Assembly: GCA_900552935.1 (NCBI GenBank)
Contig: USBN01000007.1
Location: forward strand, 1-45,807
Reading direction: 5' to 3'
Length of the DNA: 45,807 nucleotides
DNA from: an uncultured Coriobacteriaceae bacterium
GTDB lineage: Bacteria; Actinomycetota; Coriobacteriia; Coriobacteriales; Atopobiaceae
Both the position numbers and the translations under genes were made by a program. Below are positions 1 to 7,484 of this stretch, one piece after another. The notes beneath the pieces were generated by a model that did not search any database, was not told the origin of the DNA, and saw only the letters and a list, made by a program, of their open reading frames with translations. Each line of letters opens with the position of its first letter. Within the stretch, counting starts at the first letter, position 1.

Positions 1-447
1 CTCGTAGGCACCCGAGTCGACCGTGCCCTGCGTGGCAAGCACGCCAACGCGACGCGAGCGGGTGGCCTGAATCGCGGCGCGAGCGCCCGGCTCGATCACG
101 CCGATGACCGGGACCTTGAGCGCGCGCTGGATGACATCGAGACCGGCGGCCGTGGCGGTGTTGCACGCAATGACGACGAGCTTGACGTCATGGCGCTCGA
201 GCCAGCGGCCAACCTGGCGCACGAATAGGCGAACCTCCGCCTGGGGACGCGGGCCATAGGGGCATCGCTTGGTATCGCCAACGTAATAAATCGACTCGGC
301 CGGGAGAAGCGACGCGATGCAGCGGGCAACGGTAAGGCCGCCAATGCCAGAGTCAAAGATGCCAATGGGCTTATTGTTCTCAGATGCGATGGCCGCGCGA
401 GGCGACGTCACGGCTGCGGGATCGAACCCGTCATCGAGAACGCTCAT
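1..447 (-). CDS. murI: Glutamate racemase, N-terminal part (runs off the left edge)
   Basis: Converts L-glutamate to D-glutamate for peptidoglycan synthesis, in the cytoplasm, by a cofactor-free two-cysteine mechanism. The first 149 residues are visible. They contain GIFDSGIGGLTV (about 29-40), YVGDTKRCPYG (55-65) and the first catalytic cysteine in ACNTATA (Cys94). The second cysteine lies beyond the window. A non-conserved leader of about 25 residues precedes the domain. The ATG at 447 was chosen because a GGGGAGCGAG ribosome site precedes it closely. It follows tRNA-Val on the same strand but is separated from it by a terminator. Family assignment is secure from the motifs; the end of the gene is not seen. 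Confidence 0.95.
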   Translation of the reverse strand, partial: MSVLDDGFDPAAVTSPRAAIASENNKPIGIFDSGIGGLTVARCIASLLPAESIYYVGDTKRCPYGPRPQAEVRLFVRQVGRWLERHDVKLVVIACNTATAAGLDVIQRALKVPVIGVIEPGARAAIQATRSRRVGVLATQGTVDSGAYE

Positions 448-503
448 GGACTCGCTCCCCTCTCACCGGGACCGACGGGATCCGGAGCCGGTGGCGGCAT
501 ATG

Positions 504-532
504 AAAAAAGGCCGGAGACAATGCCTCCGGCC
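504..532 (-). terminator. Rho-independent terminator after tRNA-Val
   Basis: An 8-bp perfect stem (510-517 with 525-532) with a 7-nt loop is followed on the minus strand by six T residues (504-509). It sits 11 nt downstream of the tRNA-Val gene and upstream of murI. Confidence 0.9.
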
Positions 533-542
533 TGCGGTTACA

Positions 543-618
543 TGGTGGGCGATGAGGGATTCGAACCCCCGACCTTGTGCGTGTAAGGCACCTGCGCTAG
601 CCACTGCGCCAATCGCCC
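543..618 (-). tRNA. tRNA-Val (anticodon UAC)
   Basis: A complete 76-nt cloverleaf with an encoded CCA end. The acceptor stem is GGGCGAT/ATCGCCC, the D stem GCGC/GCGC, the anticodon loop CTTACAC (anticodon TAC) and the T loop TTCGAAT. The T stem has one G-T wobble. Pair 27-43 of the anticodon stem is G-A, a minor irregularity. It has its own terminator downstream. Confidence 0.96.
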
Positions 619-901
619 GCAGGCATGGGAAGTGTAGCACAGGACAGCCCACAGCTCACTCCACCACGGCATGCTCACGACCCGTCGCCCCCACGGTGCG
701 CGACCAGCCCGGCCGAGACGCGACCCGCCACCCCCAGCGATGCGTGTGTAGCCCGCCATCCCCTCGGCGCGCGACCGGCCCGGCTCACCGCACTCGTCGC
801 CCTTCTATCTCGCCCACAACCGTCCCTCCATCGCGCGCCGCGTATACTTGGAATGTTGAATACGCGCCGGCACAGCCCGGCCGCACGTTAGGAGACGTCT
901 C

Positions 902-2521
902 ATGACCAGCGCCACCACCCTGCTCGAGCTCTGTGACCTGCTCGATGCCAACGACATTCTCGTAAGCGGCATTCCCGAGGAGGCGGACGCGAATGTGACC
1001 GGAGCCGCCTGCGACTCGCGCTGCGTCCACAAGGGCAACGTCTTCTTCTGCAAGGGACGCGCCTTCAAGCCCGCCTTCCTCACCTCCGCCCTCGAGACGG
1101 GCGCCATCGCCTACATCTGCGACCCGGACCACGCCGAGGAGCTCGCTGCCACCGCGCCTTCCGCGCCCGCGATCGTGACCAGCGACATGCGCCGCGCCAT
1201 GGCCCTCATCTCCGCCGCCGCCTTCGGCAGGCCCGACCTCGACGTCCCCCAGGTGGGCATCACGGGCACCAAGGGCAAGTCGACCACCGCGTACATGCTG
1301 CGCTACATCATCGACGCCGAGAACGGCGAGAAGACCTGCGGCATCATCGGCTCTATCGACACCTATGACGGCGTCGAGGACATCGAGTCCACAAACACCA
1401 CGCCCGAGGCGCCCGACCTCTGGCGCCACCTCGCCAACGCCCGCGAACACGACCTCTCCGCCATGGTGATGGAGATCTCGAGCCAGGCGCTCAAGTATGA
1501 CCGCAGCCTCGGGCTCTCGCTCGACGTCGCGGCGTTCCTCAACATCGGCGCGGATCACATCTCCGCCGTCGAGCACCCCACCTTCGAGGATTACTTCGCC
1601 AGTAAGCTCAAGATCTTCTCCCAGTGCGACAACGCCGTGATTAACCTCGGCACCGCCCACCTCGAGCGCGTCCTCGACGCGGCGCGTGCTGCTGGCGTCG
1701 AGAGCATCGTCACCGTCTCGACCTCTGGCGCCGATCCCGTCGAGTGCGGCAGCTGCGACATGGTCTACCCGGACATCTGGGCGACCGATATCAAGCCCCT
1801 GGGCACTCAGCTCACCTTCGTCGCCCACGGCACGGATGCCCCCAAGGAAAACGGCGAGCGCGTCGAGTGGCAGCTCCCCGTCACCATCAACTTCCCCGGC
1901 CTCTTCAACGTGGAGAACGCCCTCGTCGCCACCGCCTGCGCCAAGCTGCTCGGCGTGAGCGACACCGCCATCGTAGCGGGCCTCGCCACCTGCCGCGTTC
2001 CCGGCCGCATGGAGCTCATCGGCAAGCCGGATTCCAAGGTGCTCTGCGTCGTCGACTACGCGCACAACACCCTCTCCTACCAGAAGTTCTTTGCGTCCAT
2101 GACCGAGGAGTTCCCTGGCAGGCGCATCATCGCCCTCATCGGGGCGCCCGGCGGCAAGGCGTTCGAGCGCCGTGTCGAGCTCCCGCGCGAGGCCGCTCGC
2201 TGGGCGTGCCACATCGTCACCACCGAGGAGGACCCGGCGCACGACTCGAACGAGGAGATCTGCCGCGAGATGGACGGCAACGTGCCCGAGGGCGCCACGC
2301 TCGCCGATGGCACTCCCGTGACGCACGAGTACGTGCTCGATCGCGAGGAGGCCGTCGCCCGCTGTCTCGATGTCGCCCTTGGCTACGAGGAGCCGTCGCT
2401 CGTCTGCCTGCTTGGCAAGGGCGACGAGACGCTCATTCACCGCGGTGACGAGTTCCAGACGATGGTGCCCGACGGCAAGGCATTCGAAAACGCTGCCGCC
2501 GCACGCGGCATCGAGCTCTAG
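902..2521 (+). CDS. murE: UDP-N-acetylmuramoyl-tripeptide synthetase (MurE-type Mur ligase)
   Basis: ATP-dependent cytoplasmic ligase that adds the third, diamino residue to UDP-MurNAc-L-Ala-D-Glu. The 539 residues show the Mur ligase order: an N-terminal substrate domain, the P-loop GTKGKST (122-128), the STNTTPEAPDL substrate loop (about 159-169), the lysine of SKLKIF that is usually carbamylated, and YAHN (about 386) at the start of the C-terminal domain. The DNPR box that selects meso-diaminopimelate is absent. The equivalent segment reads EEDPAHDS (D443-P-A), which resembles lysine-type enzymes, so L-Lys or L-Orn is the likelier substrate (inference). AGGAG lies 8 nt before the ATG. The HAD gene follows within about 10 nt, suggesting co-transcription. 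Confidence 0.93.
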   Translation: MTSATTLLELCDLLDANDILVSGIPEEADANVTGAACDSRCVHKGNVFFCKGRAFKPAFLTSALETGAIAYICDPDHAEELAATAPSAPAIVTSDMRRAMALISAAAFGRPDLDVPQVGITGTKGKSTTAYMLRYIIDAENGEKTCGIIGSIDTYDGVEDIESTNTTPEAPDLWRHLANAREHDLSAMVMEISSQALKYDRSLGLSLDVAAFLNIGADHISAVEHPTFEDYFASKLKIFSQCDNAVINLGTAHLERVLDAARAAGVESIVTVSTSGADPVECGSCDMVYPDIWATDIKPLGTQLTFVAHGTDAPKENGERVEWQLPVTINFPGLFNVENALVATACAKLLGVSDTAIVAGLATCRVPGRMELIGKPDSKVLCVVDYAHNTLSYQKFFASMTEEFPGRRIIALIGAPGGKAFERRVELPREAARWACHIVTTEEDPAHDSNEEICREMDGNVPEGATLADGTPVTHEYVLDREEAVARCLDVALGYEEPSLVCLLGKGDETLIHRGDEFQTMVPDGKAFENAAAARGIEL

Positions 2522-2531
2522 GGGGATGGGC

Positions 2532-3446
2532 ATGGCTGGCTACCTCACGTTTCCGGAGCGTCCCACCGGTGAGCTCGCCGAGCGCCTGCGCAATGTCCGC
2601 TACGTCATCACGGACGCGGACGGCACCATGTTCACGGGCGCCAAGGCCACGGTGAACTCCGCTGGGGAGCCCTGCGCAGACCTCGTCCAGACGTTGGTCG
2701 AGCTCACACGCGCCGGCGTCTCCGTCATCCCGTGCACCGGCCGCAACCGCGCCTTGATCATGGAAGACGCCCGCGTGCTGGGATTTCCCGGCTGGATTGC
2801 AGAGATGGGCGGCGTGGTGTGCACCAAGCAGGCCAGCCAGCCCGAGTGGCACTACTTCTGCGGACGCATGCCGTATGACGAGACCTGCGGCAAGACCCCA
2901 CACGACGTGATCTGGGAGACCGGCGTCATCGATGCGATGCTCGAGCGTTGGCCCGGCCATCTCGAGACCTACCACGATAACGGCATCGGTTTCGAATACC
3001 GCGAGGTCACCATCGCCATGCGCGGTGACGCGCCCGAGGAGGATATGCAGGACATGCTCGACCACTGCGGTCTGCCCCTGTACCTCTCTGACAACGGCAT
3101 GGTCGACCACATCTCCGGCGATACGACCCTCAATGTCGACCGCGCGAACCCCCAGGGCATTCACACGTACCACATCACGCCGGCTGGCGTGAGCAAGGGC
3201 ACCGGCATCCTGCGCTTTATCGAGCTCGCGGGCCTGGCTCCCGAGGAGGTCCTCGGCGCGGGCGACTCCCCGGCAGATTGCGTGATCGCAGACGCCGTGG
3301 GCACGTTCCTGTTCATGTGCAACGGCCTGAGCCACGACCGCGCGGAGGAGGAAATTGCCGCTCGCGACAACATCCTCGTCTCTACGAAGCGCTCGACCGA
3401 CGGCTGGGTCGCCGCCATGCGCGGCCTGCTCGCCGCAAAGGAGTAG
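2532..3446 (+). CDS. HAD-superfamily phosphatase (Cof/MPGP-like)
   Basis: A 304-residue cytoplasmic haloacid dehalogenase-type hydrolase, expected to remove phosphate from a small metabolite through an aspartyl-phosphate intermediate. Motif I is DADGTMF (nucleophile D28, acid/base D30), motif II is the S/T of VIPCTGRN (about 68-75), and motif IV is GDSPADCVIADAVG (about 243). The large insertion between motifs II and IV is the type II cap of the Cof and mannosyl-3-phosphoglycerate phosphatase group. An ATG at 2526 is also possible; 2532 was chosen because the GGGGG run at 2521-2525 is then properly spaced. It lies directly behind murE, so a cell-wall precursor is a conceivable but unproven substrate. 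Confidence 0.85.
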   Translation: MAGYLTFPERPTGELAERLRNVRYVITDADGTMFTGAKATVNSAGEPCADLVQTLVELTRAGVSVIPCTGRNRALIMEDARVLGFPGWIAEMGGVVCTKQASQPEWHYFCGRMPYDETCGKTPHDVIWETGVIDAMLERWPGHLETYHDNGIGFEYREVTIAMRGDAPEEDMQDMLDHCGLPLYLSDNGMVDHISGDTTLNVDRANPQGIHTYHITPAGVSKGTGILRFIELAGLAPEEVLGAGDSPADCVIADAVGTFLFMCNGLSHDRAEEEIAARDNILVSTKRSTDGWVAAMRGLLAAKE

Positions 3447-3487
3447 CTACTCACGCGCGTTCGCGGGGTCGCGCGCATCCACCCGGC

Positions 3488-3580
3488 CCCACAACAGCCC
3501 GGCGCACGTAACAACCCGGCGCCCCGCAACAGCCGGTGCCCCGCGCCAGCCTGATGCCCGCAACAGCCCGGCGCCCCGCG
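3488..3580. repeat. Degenerate short GC-rich repeat
   Basis: Four imperfect copies of a block like CAACAGCCCGGCGCCCCG follow one another after the HAD gene. The spacing is irregular, and the copies are too short and variable for a CRISPR array. Confidence 0.6.
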
Positions 3581-3590
3581 CATCAGACGC

Positions 3591-3658
3591 CAACGCCTAC
3601 CTCTTGTAAGGAATCCGGCCCGATTCTGGCCCCAAACCCTTACAAGAGGTAGGCGTTG
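3591..3658. repeat. Perfect 21-bp inverted repeat (long hairpin)
   Basis: Arms 3591-3611 and 3638-3658 are exact reverse complements (21 of 21) around a 26-nt centre that itself contains GGCC...GGCC. It could act as a factor-independent terminator for murE-HAD or be a small non-autonomous element. Only a short TTT follows, so a terminator role is not clear. Confidence 0.75.
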
Positions 3659-3819
3659 TGCTTTGCGGCGACTCGGCGTCGGCAAGCCCGCGGTCCCCGT
3701 TCTGCCGCGACGCGCCGCCGGCGAGCCCGCGGTCCCGCCCCGCGCCCCCGCGGCGCGCTGGCGCGGTGCCGCAGCCGACACGGAGCGCTCGTGGCCGGCA
3801 CGCGTCCCGGGACATGAGA

Positions 3820-3900
3820 AGGCCCGGTACGGGCATCGCGGGGCAAGCCATCCGCCGCGCATGGCGCGGGGAGCCTTGCGTGCGACGCCGTACCGGGCCT
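3820..3900 (-). terminator. Large branched hairpin downstream of the alcohol dehydrogenase
   Basis: A perfect 13-bp outer stem (3820-3832 with 3888-3900) encloses smaller complementary segments (GCAAG 3843-3847 with CTTGC 3875-3879, and a CGCG...CGCG centre). It begins about 30 nt after the dehydrogenase stop codon. No T-run follows, so termination is inferred from position and stem strength only. Confidence 0.55.
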
Positions 3901-3929
3901 CACTCAAGCCAGTTCGCTAGGAAGCGAAA

Positions 3930-5156
3930 TTAGAAATCGATGTCCGTGTCGTAGTAGCAGGCCTTGAGAATCTTCTCGAAGTCGGCAGCCTTGGTCTCAC
4001 GCGGGTTCTCCGGCGTGCAGGCGTCCTGCTCGGCGTTCGCGGCGATCTCGGGGAGCTTCGCGAGGAACTCCTCCTCGGAGACCATCTGCGGGTTCTCAGC
4101 GTCGACCTTCACGCCACCGTTCGCGTAGTCCTTGATGGACTGCGGAATGTTGAGCTGGTCGTTGAGATCGCGGATCTTCTGGACGAGCGAGGCGATGAGC
4201 TCCTCGTTGGTCTCGCCGGGAAGGTGCAGGACCTCCTTGGCGACGTAGGCATAGCGCTCGGCGGCACGCGGGTCCTTGGAGTTCCACTGGATGACCTTGC
4301 CGAGATACATGGCGTTGGCGGCACCGTGGATGATGTGACCGTTCTCGAAGGCGGCACCGGTCTTGTGAGCCATGGAGTGCACGATGCCGAGGAGGCCAGA
4401 GGAGAAGGCGATGCCGGCGATGCACTGAGCCTCGTGCATGTGCTGACGGGCCTCCTTGTCGCCCTCATAGGACTTCGGGAGCCACTCGACGATCTCGCGG
4501 ATGCCGTGGAGGGCGTTGGCGTCGGTGAACATGGAAGCGAAGGTCGAGACGTAGGCCTCCATGCAGTGGGTCAGGGCATCCATGCCGGTGTGGGCGCAAA
4601 GCTTGGCAGGCATGGTGTAGGTGAGCTCGGGGTCGACGATGGCGACGTCAGGGGTGATGTTGAAGTCGGCCAGCGGGTACTTGATGCCCTTGGCGTAGTC
4701 CGTGATGACGGAGAACGCGGTGACCTCGGTAGCGGTGCCGGAGGTCGAGGAGATGGCGCAGAAGTGGGCCTTCTGACGCAGCTCCGGGAAGGAGAACGGC
4801 TGGATGATGTTGTCGAAGGACTCCTCGGGGTACTCGTAGAAGACCCACATGGCCTTGGCGGCGTCGATCGGGGAGCCACCACCGAGGGCGATAATCCAGT
4901 CAGGCTGGAACTCGCGCATGGCCTCGGCACCCTTCATGACGGTCTCGATGGAAGGATCGGACTCGACGCCCTCGAACAGCTTGACCTCGAAGCCGCCGTC
5001 CTCAAGATCCTTCTGGATGTCCTGCAGGAAGCCGCCGCGACGCATGGAGCCGCCGCCGCTGACGATGATGGCCTTGGAGCCCTTGAGGTTCTTCACCTCG
5101 TGACGAGCGCCCTCGCCAAAGTAGAGGTCACGCGGATTGGTAAAACGACCAGCCAT
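3930..5156 (-). CDS. Iron-dependent alcohol dehydrogenase (first copy)
   Basis: A 408-residue group III alcohol dehydrogenase, cytoplasmic, reducing aldehydes or ketones with NAD(P)H during fermentation. The nucleotide-binding GGGSPIDAAKAM is at 92-103. Metal ligands D193, H197, H260 and H274 have the spacing seen in FucO (4, 63 and 14). The C-terminus (ACTPENPRE and YYDTD near the end) resembles the dehydrogenase half of AdhE. The frame is open further upstream, but the ATG at 5156 is preceded by GGAGGATC and starts the conserved domain. The leader carries two hairpins and an inverted repeat. Substrate cannot be told from sequence. A second, different family member lies at 26547-27737. Confidence 0.92.
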   Translation of the reverse strand: MAGRFTNPRDLYFGEGARHEVKNLKGSKAIIVSGGGSMRRGGFLQDIQKDLEDGGFEVKLFEGVESDPSIETVMKGAEAMREFQPDWIIALGGGSPIDAAKAMWVFYEYPEESFDNIIQPFSFPELRQKAHFCAISSTSGTATEVTAFSVITDYAKGIKYPLADFNITPDVAIVDPELTYTMPAKLCAHTGMDALTHCMEAYVSTFASMFTDANALHGIREIVEWLPKSYEGDKEARQHMHEAQCIAGIAFSSGLLGIVHSMAHKTGAAFENGHIIHGAANAMYLGKVIQWNSKDPRAAERYAYVAKEVLHLPGETNEELIASLVQKIRDLNDQLNIPQSIKDYANGGVKVDAENPQMVSEEEFLAKLPEIAANAEQDACTPENPRETKAADFEKILKACYYDTDIDF

Positions 5157-5177
5157 AACGATCCTCCAAATCAATCT

Positions 5178-5218
5178 CCGGTGGAATGCCACCGGTATCC
5201 GACGGCAAGAACCGCCGG
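5178..5218 (-). promoter_or_regulatory. Two adjacent hairpins in the dehydrogenase mRNA leader
   Basis: The first stem, CCGGTGG/CCACCGG (5178-5184 with 5189-5195), has a 4-nt loop. The second (5199-5205 with 5212-5218) pairs with one G-U. They end about 14 nt before the GGAGG of the downstream gene, where they could affect translation or mRNA stability. The role is inferred. Confidence 0.45.
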
Positions 5219-5440
5219 CTTTTCCCAGAAGACAGGCGATATCCCCATGCCTGCCACGCATGCGGCGAACGCGAATCCCCTTCGCATGGACGCCACAGGG
5301 TTAGGCCCGTTCTGCTCGAACGTGGCTCTCAATAAGCCACAGATCGAAGGAGCCAACCATGTGGAAGTTTATCCGGCGGACGGTTTCTCCAAACGCTGTT
5401 TTCCGTAAGCGTGGAGTAATGACCGCCCGCGGAAATTCTC

Positions 5441-5465
5441 AATCCGTCGATTTACAAGACGGATT
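5441..5465. promoter_or_regulatory. Candidate operator: 8-bp inverted repeat with 9-nt spacer
   Basis: AATCCGTC and GACGGATT flank a 9-nt AT-rich spacer, about 285 nt upstream of the dehydrogenase start. Size and symmetry suit a dimeric regulator. It does not match the Rex or LexA consensus. The regulator is unknown. Confidence 0.4.
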
Positions 5466-5530
5466 GACCTCGTTCCGGTAGACAATTAAATGCCAGCTCA
5501 AAGGGGTTGTTCATTGATTCATGTACAACT

Positions 5531-5552
5531 TTGGACCTCGAACGGGGTCCAA
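5531..5552 (-). terminator. Hairpin downstream of the aminotransferase
   Basis: TTGGACC (5531-5537) pairs with GGTCCAA (5546-5552), starting 12 nt after the aminotransferase stop. The following tract is not T-rich, so it is a weak terminator at best. Confidence 0.45.
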
Positions 5553-5564
5553 GCAGGCTCGGCG

Positions 5565-6725
5565 CTATAGCCCAGACTCAGCAATCGCAGAGACGGCTTC
5601 GCGGATGACCGCAGGCGGCTGCACGAGCGCCATACGCACGAAGCCCTCCCCCGCGGGACCGAAGCTGGCACCCGGCGTCACGATGACACCGGCCTTCTCC
5701 ATAAGCTCTAGCACAAACTGCATCGAATCCGTGCGCCCATGCGGAAGGCGCGCCCAGACGAACATCGAGCCATGCGCGTTGGGGCGTTCCCAGCCGATTG
5801 ATTCCAGGCCATCGCACAGGGCATCGCGACGCTCCTGGTAGAGCAGCTCCTGGGTGCAAACGGAATCGCGCGGACCCGCGAGCGCGGCGATGGCGGCTCG
5901 CTGGATGGGCAGGAACATGCCGTAGTCGCACTGGCCACGGAGCTTACGCGTCGCGGCGATGACGTCGGGGCGGCCGATGAGGAAGCTCACGCGGGCGCCC
6001 GTGACGTTGAAGGACTTGGAGAGGCTGAAGAACTCGACGCCAACCTCAGCTGCACCGGGGTTCTCAAAGAAGCTATGGCCCTCGCCACCATCGAAGATGA
6101 TGTCGCTATAGGCATTGTCATGGACGATCAGGAGGTCATGGGCGCGGGCAAACTCGATGATCTGGGCGTAGTTCTCCGGCGTGCCCACCGAACCAACGGG
6201 GTTTGCGGGCAGAGAAACCACCATGTACTTCGCACGGTCCGCGACGGCAGGGTCGATGGCGGAGACATCCGGCAGGAAGCCGTTCTCCTCCGCAAGCGGA
6301 TAGAAGGCGAGGTCGGCTCCGGCAATAAGGGCAGAGGCGCGGAAGAGCGGATAGCAGGGGTCGGGCACAAGCACGAGGTCGCCCTCGTCGAGGAGGGCCT
6401 CCGCCATGCGGCCCATGCCCTCCTGCGTTCCGTTCACGCTCATGATTTGGTCGGAGGTGAGCCCGGTAACGCCGAAGCGGTCTGCGTAGTAGTCGATGAC
6501 GGCCTGGGTGAGCTCGGGAAGATCTGCCAAGGCATACTTCCAGTTCTCGGAATCCTTGGCGGCTTCGATAAGAGCGTTCTTCACATGCGCGGGCGGCTCG
6601 AAGTCCGGCGTACCCACAGAAAGGTCGATAACCGTGCGGCCCGAAGCCTCGAGCTCGCGGCGGCGAGCGTTGAGCGAGGCAAAGACCTCGCTGCCGAACC
6701 GGTCGAGACGCTTCGAGAATTGCAT
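5565..6725 (-). CDS. PLP-dependent class I/II aminotransferase
   Basis: A 386-residue cytoplasmic fold-type I aminotransferase that moves an amino group between an amino acid and a 2-oxo acid. Visible active-site elements are NP (175-176), D203-N-A-Y206, the PLP lysine K237 in SLSKSFN, and R245 in VTGAR, which usually binds the substrate carboxylate. The sequence style (VGTPDFEPP, NPVGSVG) places it near the alanine/aspartate and LL-DAP-aminotransferase-like group, but the substrate is not decidable here. GGAGG precedes the ATG. It is followed by a hairpin, and the tyrosine phosphatase gene lies upstream on the same strand. Confidence 0.9.
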   Translation of the reverse strand: MQFSKRLDRFGSEVFASLNARRRELEASGRTVIDLSVGTPDFEPPAHVKNALIEAAKDSENWKYALADLPELTQAVIDYYADRFGVTGLTSDQIMSVNGTQEGMGRMAEALLDEGDLVLVPDPCYPLFRASALIAGADLAFYPLAEENGFLPDVSAIDPAVADRAKYMVVSLPANPVGSVGTPENYAQIIEFARAHDLLIVHDNAYSDIIFDGGEGHSFFENPGAAEVGVEFFSLSKSFNVTGARVSFLIGRPDVIAATRKLRGQCDYGMFLPIQRAAIAALAGPRDSVCTQELLYQERRDALCDGLESIGWERPNAHGSMFVWARLPHGRTDSMQFVLELMEKAGVIVTPGASFGPAGEGFVRMALVQPPAVIREAVSAIAESGL

Positions 6726-6811
6726 GGGAACCTCCGTCGCTGGGCACGACGCGCTTTCAGGCGCATTTTTGTGACCTGCGATTGTACGTCGGAGTTCGCC
6801 GGACTCTCGGC

Positions 6812-7306
6812 TTATTTCTCGAGACTTTCCAGCATCGCAACACAGGCGGCGGAAACGTCGCGGTAGGTGTCATCGAAATTGTGAGTCCACCAGGGGTCGG
6901 CGACGTCACGCACGGAACCATCGTGCATGCGGGCGCGAGGACGCAACGGAGAATCCTCGGGAACGAAGGAGAGGAGCTTCACGCACTTGCCTTCCGGATC
7001 GCCCGAGAAGATGCGGTTAAGATCGCGGCCGTTGCTCGAGTCCATGTAGACGATGTAGTCCCAATCCGCATATTCGCTGGCCCGAATGAGGCGAGCGCGG
7101 TGATGTCCCACGGGAACGCCAACCTCATTTAGCTTGTTGACCGTGCCGTAGTGGGGCGGATTGCCAAGCTCTTCGTCACACGTGCCGGCGGAGTCGATCA
7201 CGAACTCACCCTCGCGCCCCGCGCGACGGACGAGGTCCTCCATAACGAACTGAGCCATGGTCGAGCGACAGATGTTACCGAGGCAGACGAACAGGATGCG
7301 ATGCAT
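6812..7306 (-). CDS. Low-molecular-weight protein tyrosine phosphatase
   Basis: A 164-residue cytoplasmic phosphatase of the LMW-PTP family. The P-loop CLGNICRS carries the nucleophile C8 and R14 (C-x5-R), and the general acid is D137 in ADPWW. Length is typical. An in-frame extension upstream is unconserved; the ATG at 7306 places the catalytic loop at the normal distance from the N-terminus. No tyrosine kinase or capsule genes are nearby, so its protein target is unknown. Confidence 0.93.
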   Translation of the reverse strand: MHRILFVCLGNICRSTMAQFVMEDLVRRAGREGEFVIDSAGTCDEELGNPPHYGTVNKLNEVGVPVGHHRARLIRASEYADWDYIVYMDSSNGRDLNRIFSGDPEGKCVKLLSFVPEDSPLRPRARMHDGSVRDVADPWWTHNFDDTYRDVSAACVAMLESLEK

Positions 7307-7484
7307 GGAGGCACTCCGAGTCTCAGGGTGGGCGGACGGCTGAGCAACCATAGTAACGGATGGAACCCGAGCGCTTGGCAAGCGAGCTCCTCGCGTCTGC
7401 CAAGCGTTGTTTTGACAAAGACAGATTAAGCCGCGCGCACGACGCGCCAGATAGCGGAAGCCGTTGGGGCCCCATTGCCTTTAG

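Larger units (their letters stand above)
3447..3929. other. 483-base gap without genes, rich in repeats
   Basis: No open frame here looks coding. It lies between the converging HAD gene and alcohol dehydrogenase. It holds a degenerate GC-rich repeat (3488-3580), a perfect inverted repeat (3591-3658), two copies about 37 nt apart of an 18-nt block (near 3679 and 3716, ending AGCCCGCGGTCCC), and a large hairpin (3820-3900). Confidence 0.7.
5157..5564. other. Long leader/intergenic region upstream of the alcohol dehydrogenase
   Basis: 408 bases with no convincing gene. On the minus strand it forms the upstream region of the dehydrogenase. Seen in it are two stable hairpins just before the ribosome site (5178-5218), a spaced inverted repeat (5441-5465), and a hairpin closing the aminotransferase gene (5531-5552). 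No known riboswitch was recognised. Confidence 0.6.

Noticed and set aside
785..2533. 582-codon open frame on the minus strand
   Set aside because: It is the antisense of murE and encodes low-complexity Val/Ala/Gly/Asp/Arg-rich sequence with no recognisable domain. GC-rich codon bias keeps the opposite strand open.
3488..3580. Possible CRISPR array in the GC-rich repeat
   Set aside because: Repeats are degenerate, shorter than CRISPR repeats and almost contiguous, with no unique spacers of constant length and no cas genes.
4224..5408. 394-codon open frame on the plus strand opposite the alcohol dehydrogenase
   Set aside because: Shadow of the real gene, Gly/Val/Asp-rich with no motif, while the minus-strand frame has complete metal and cofactor sites.
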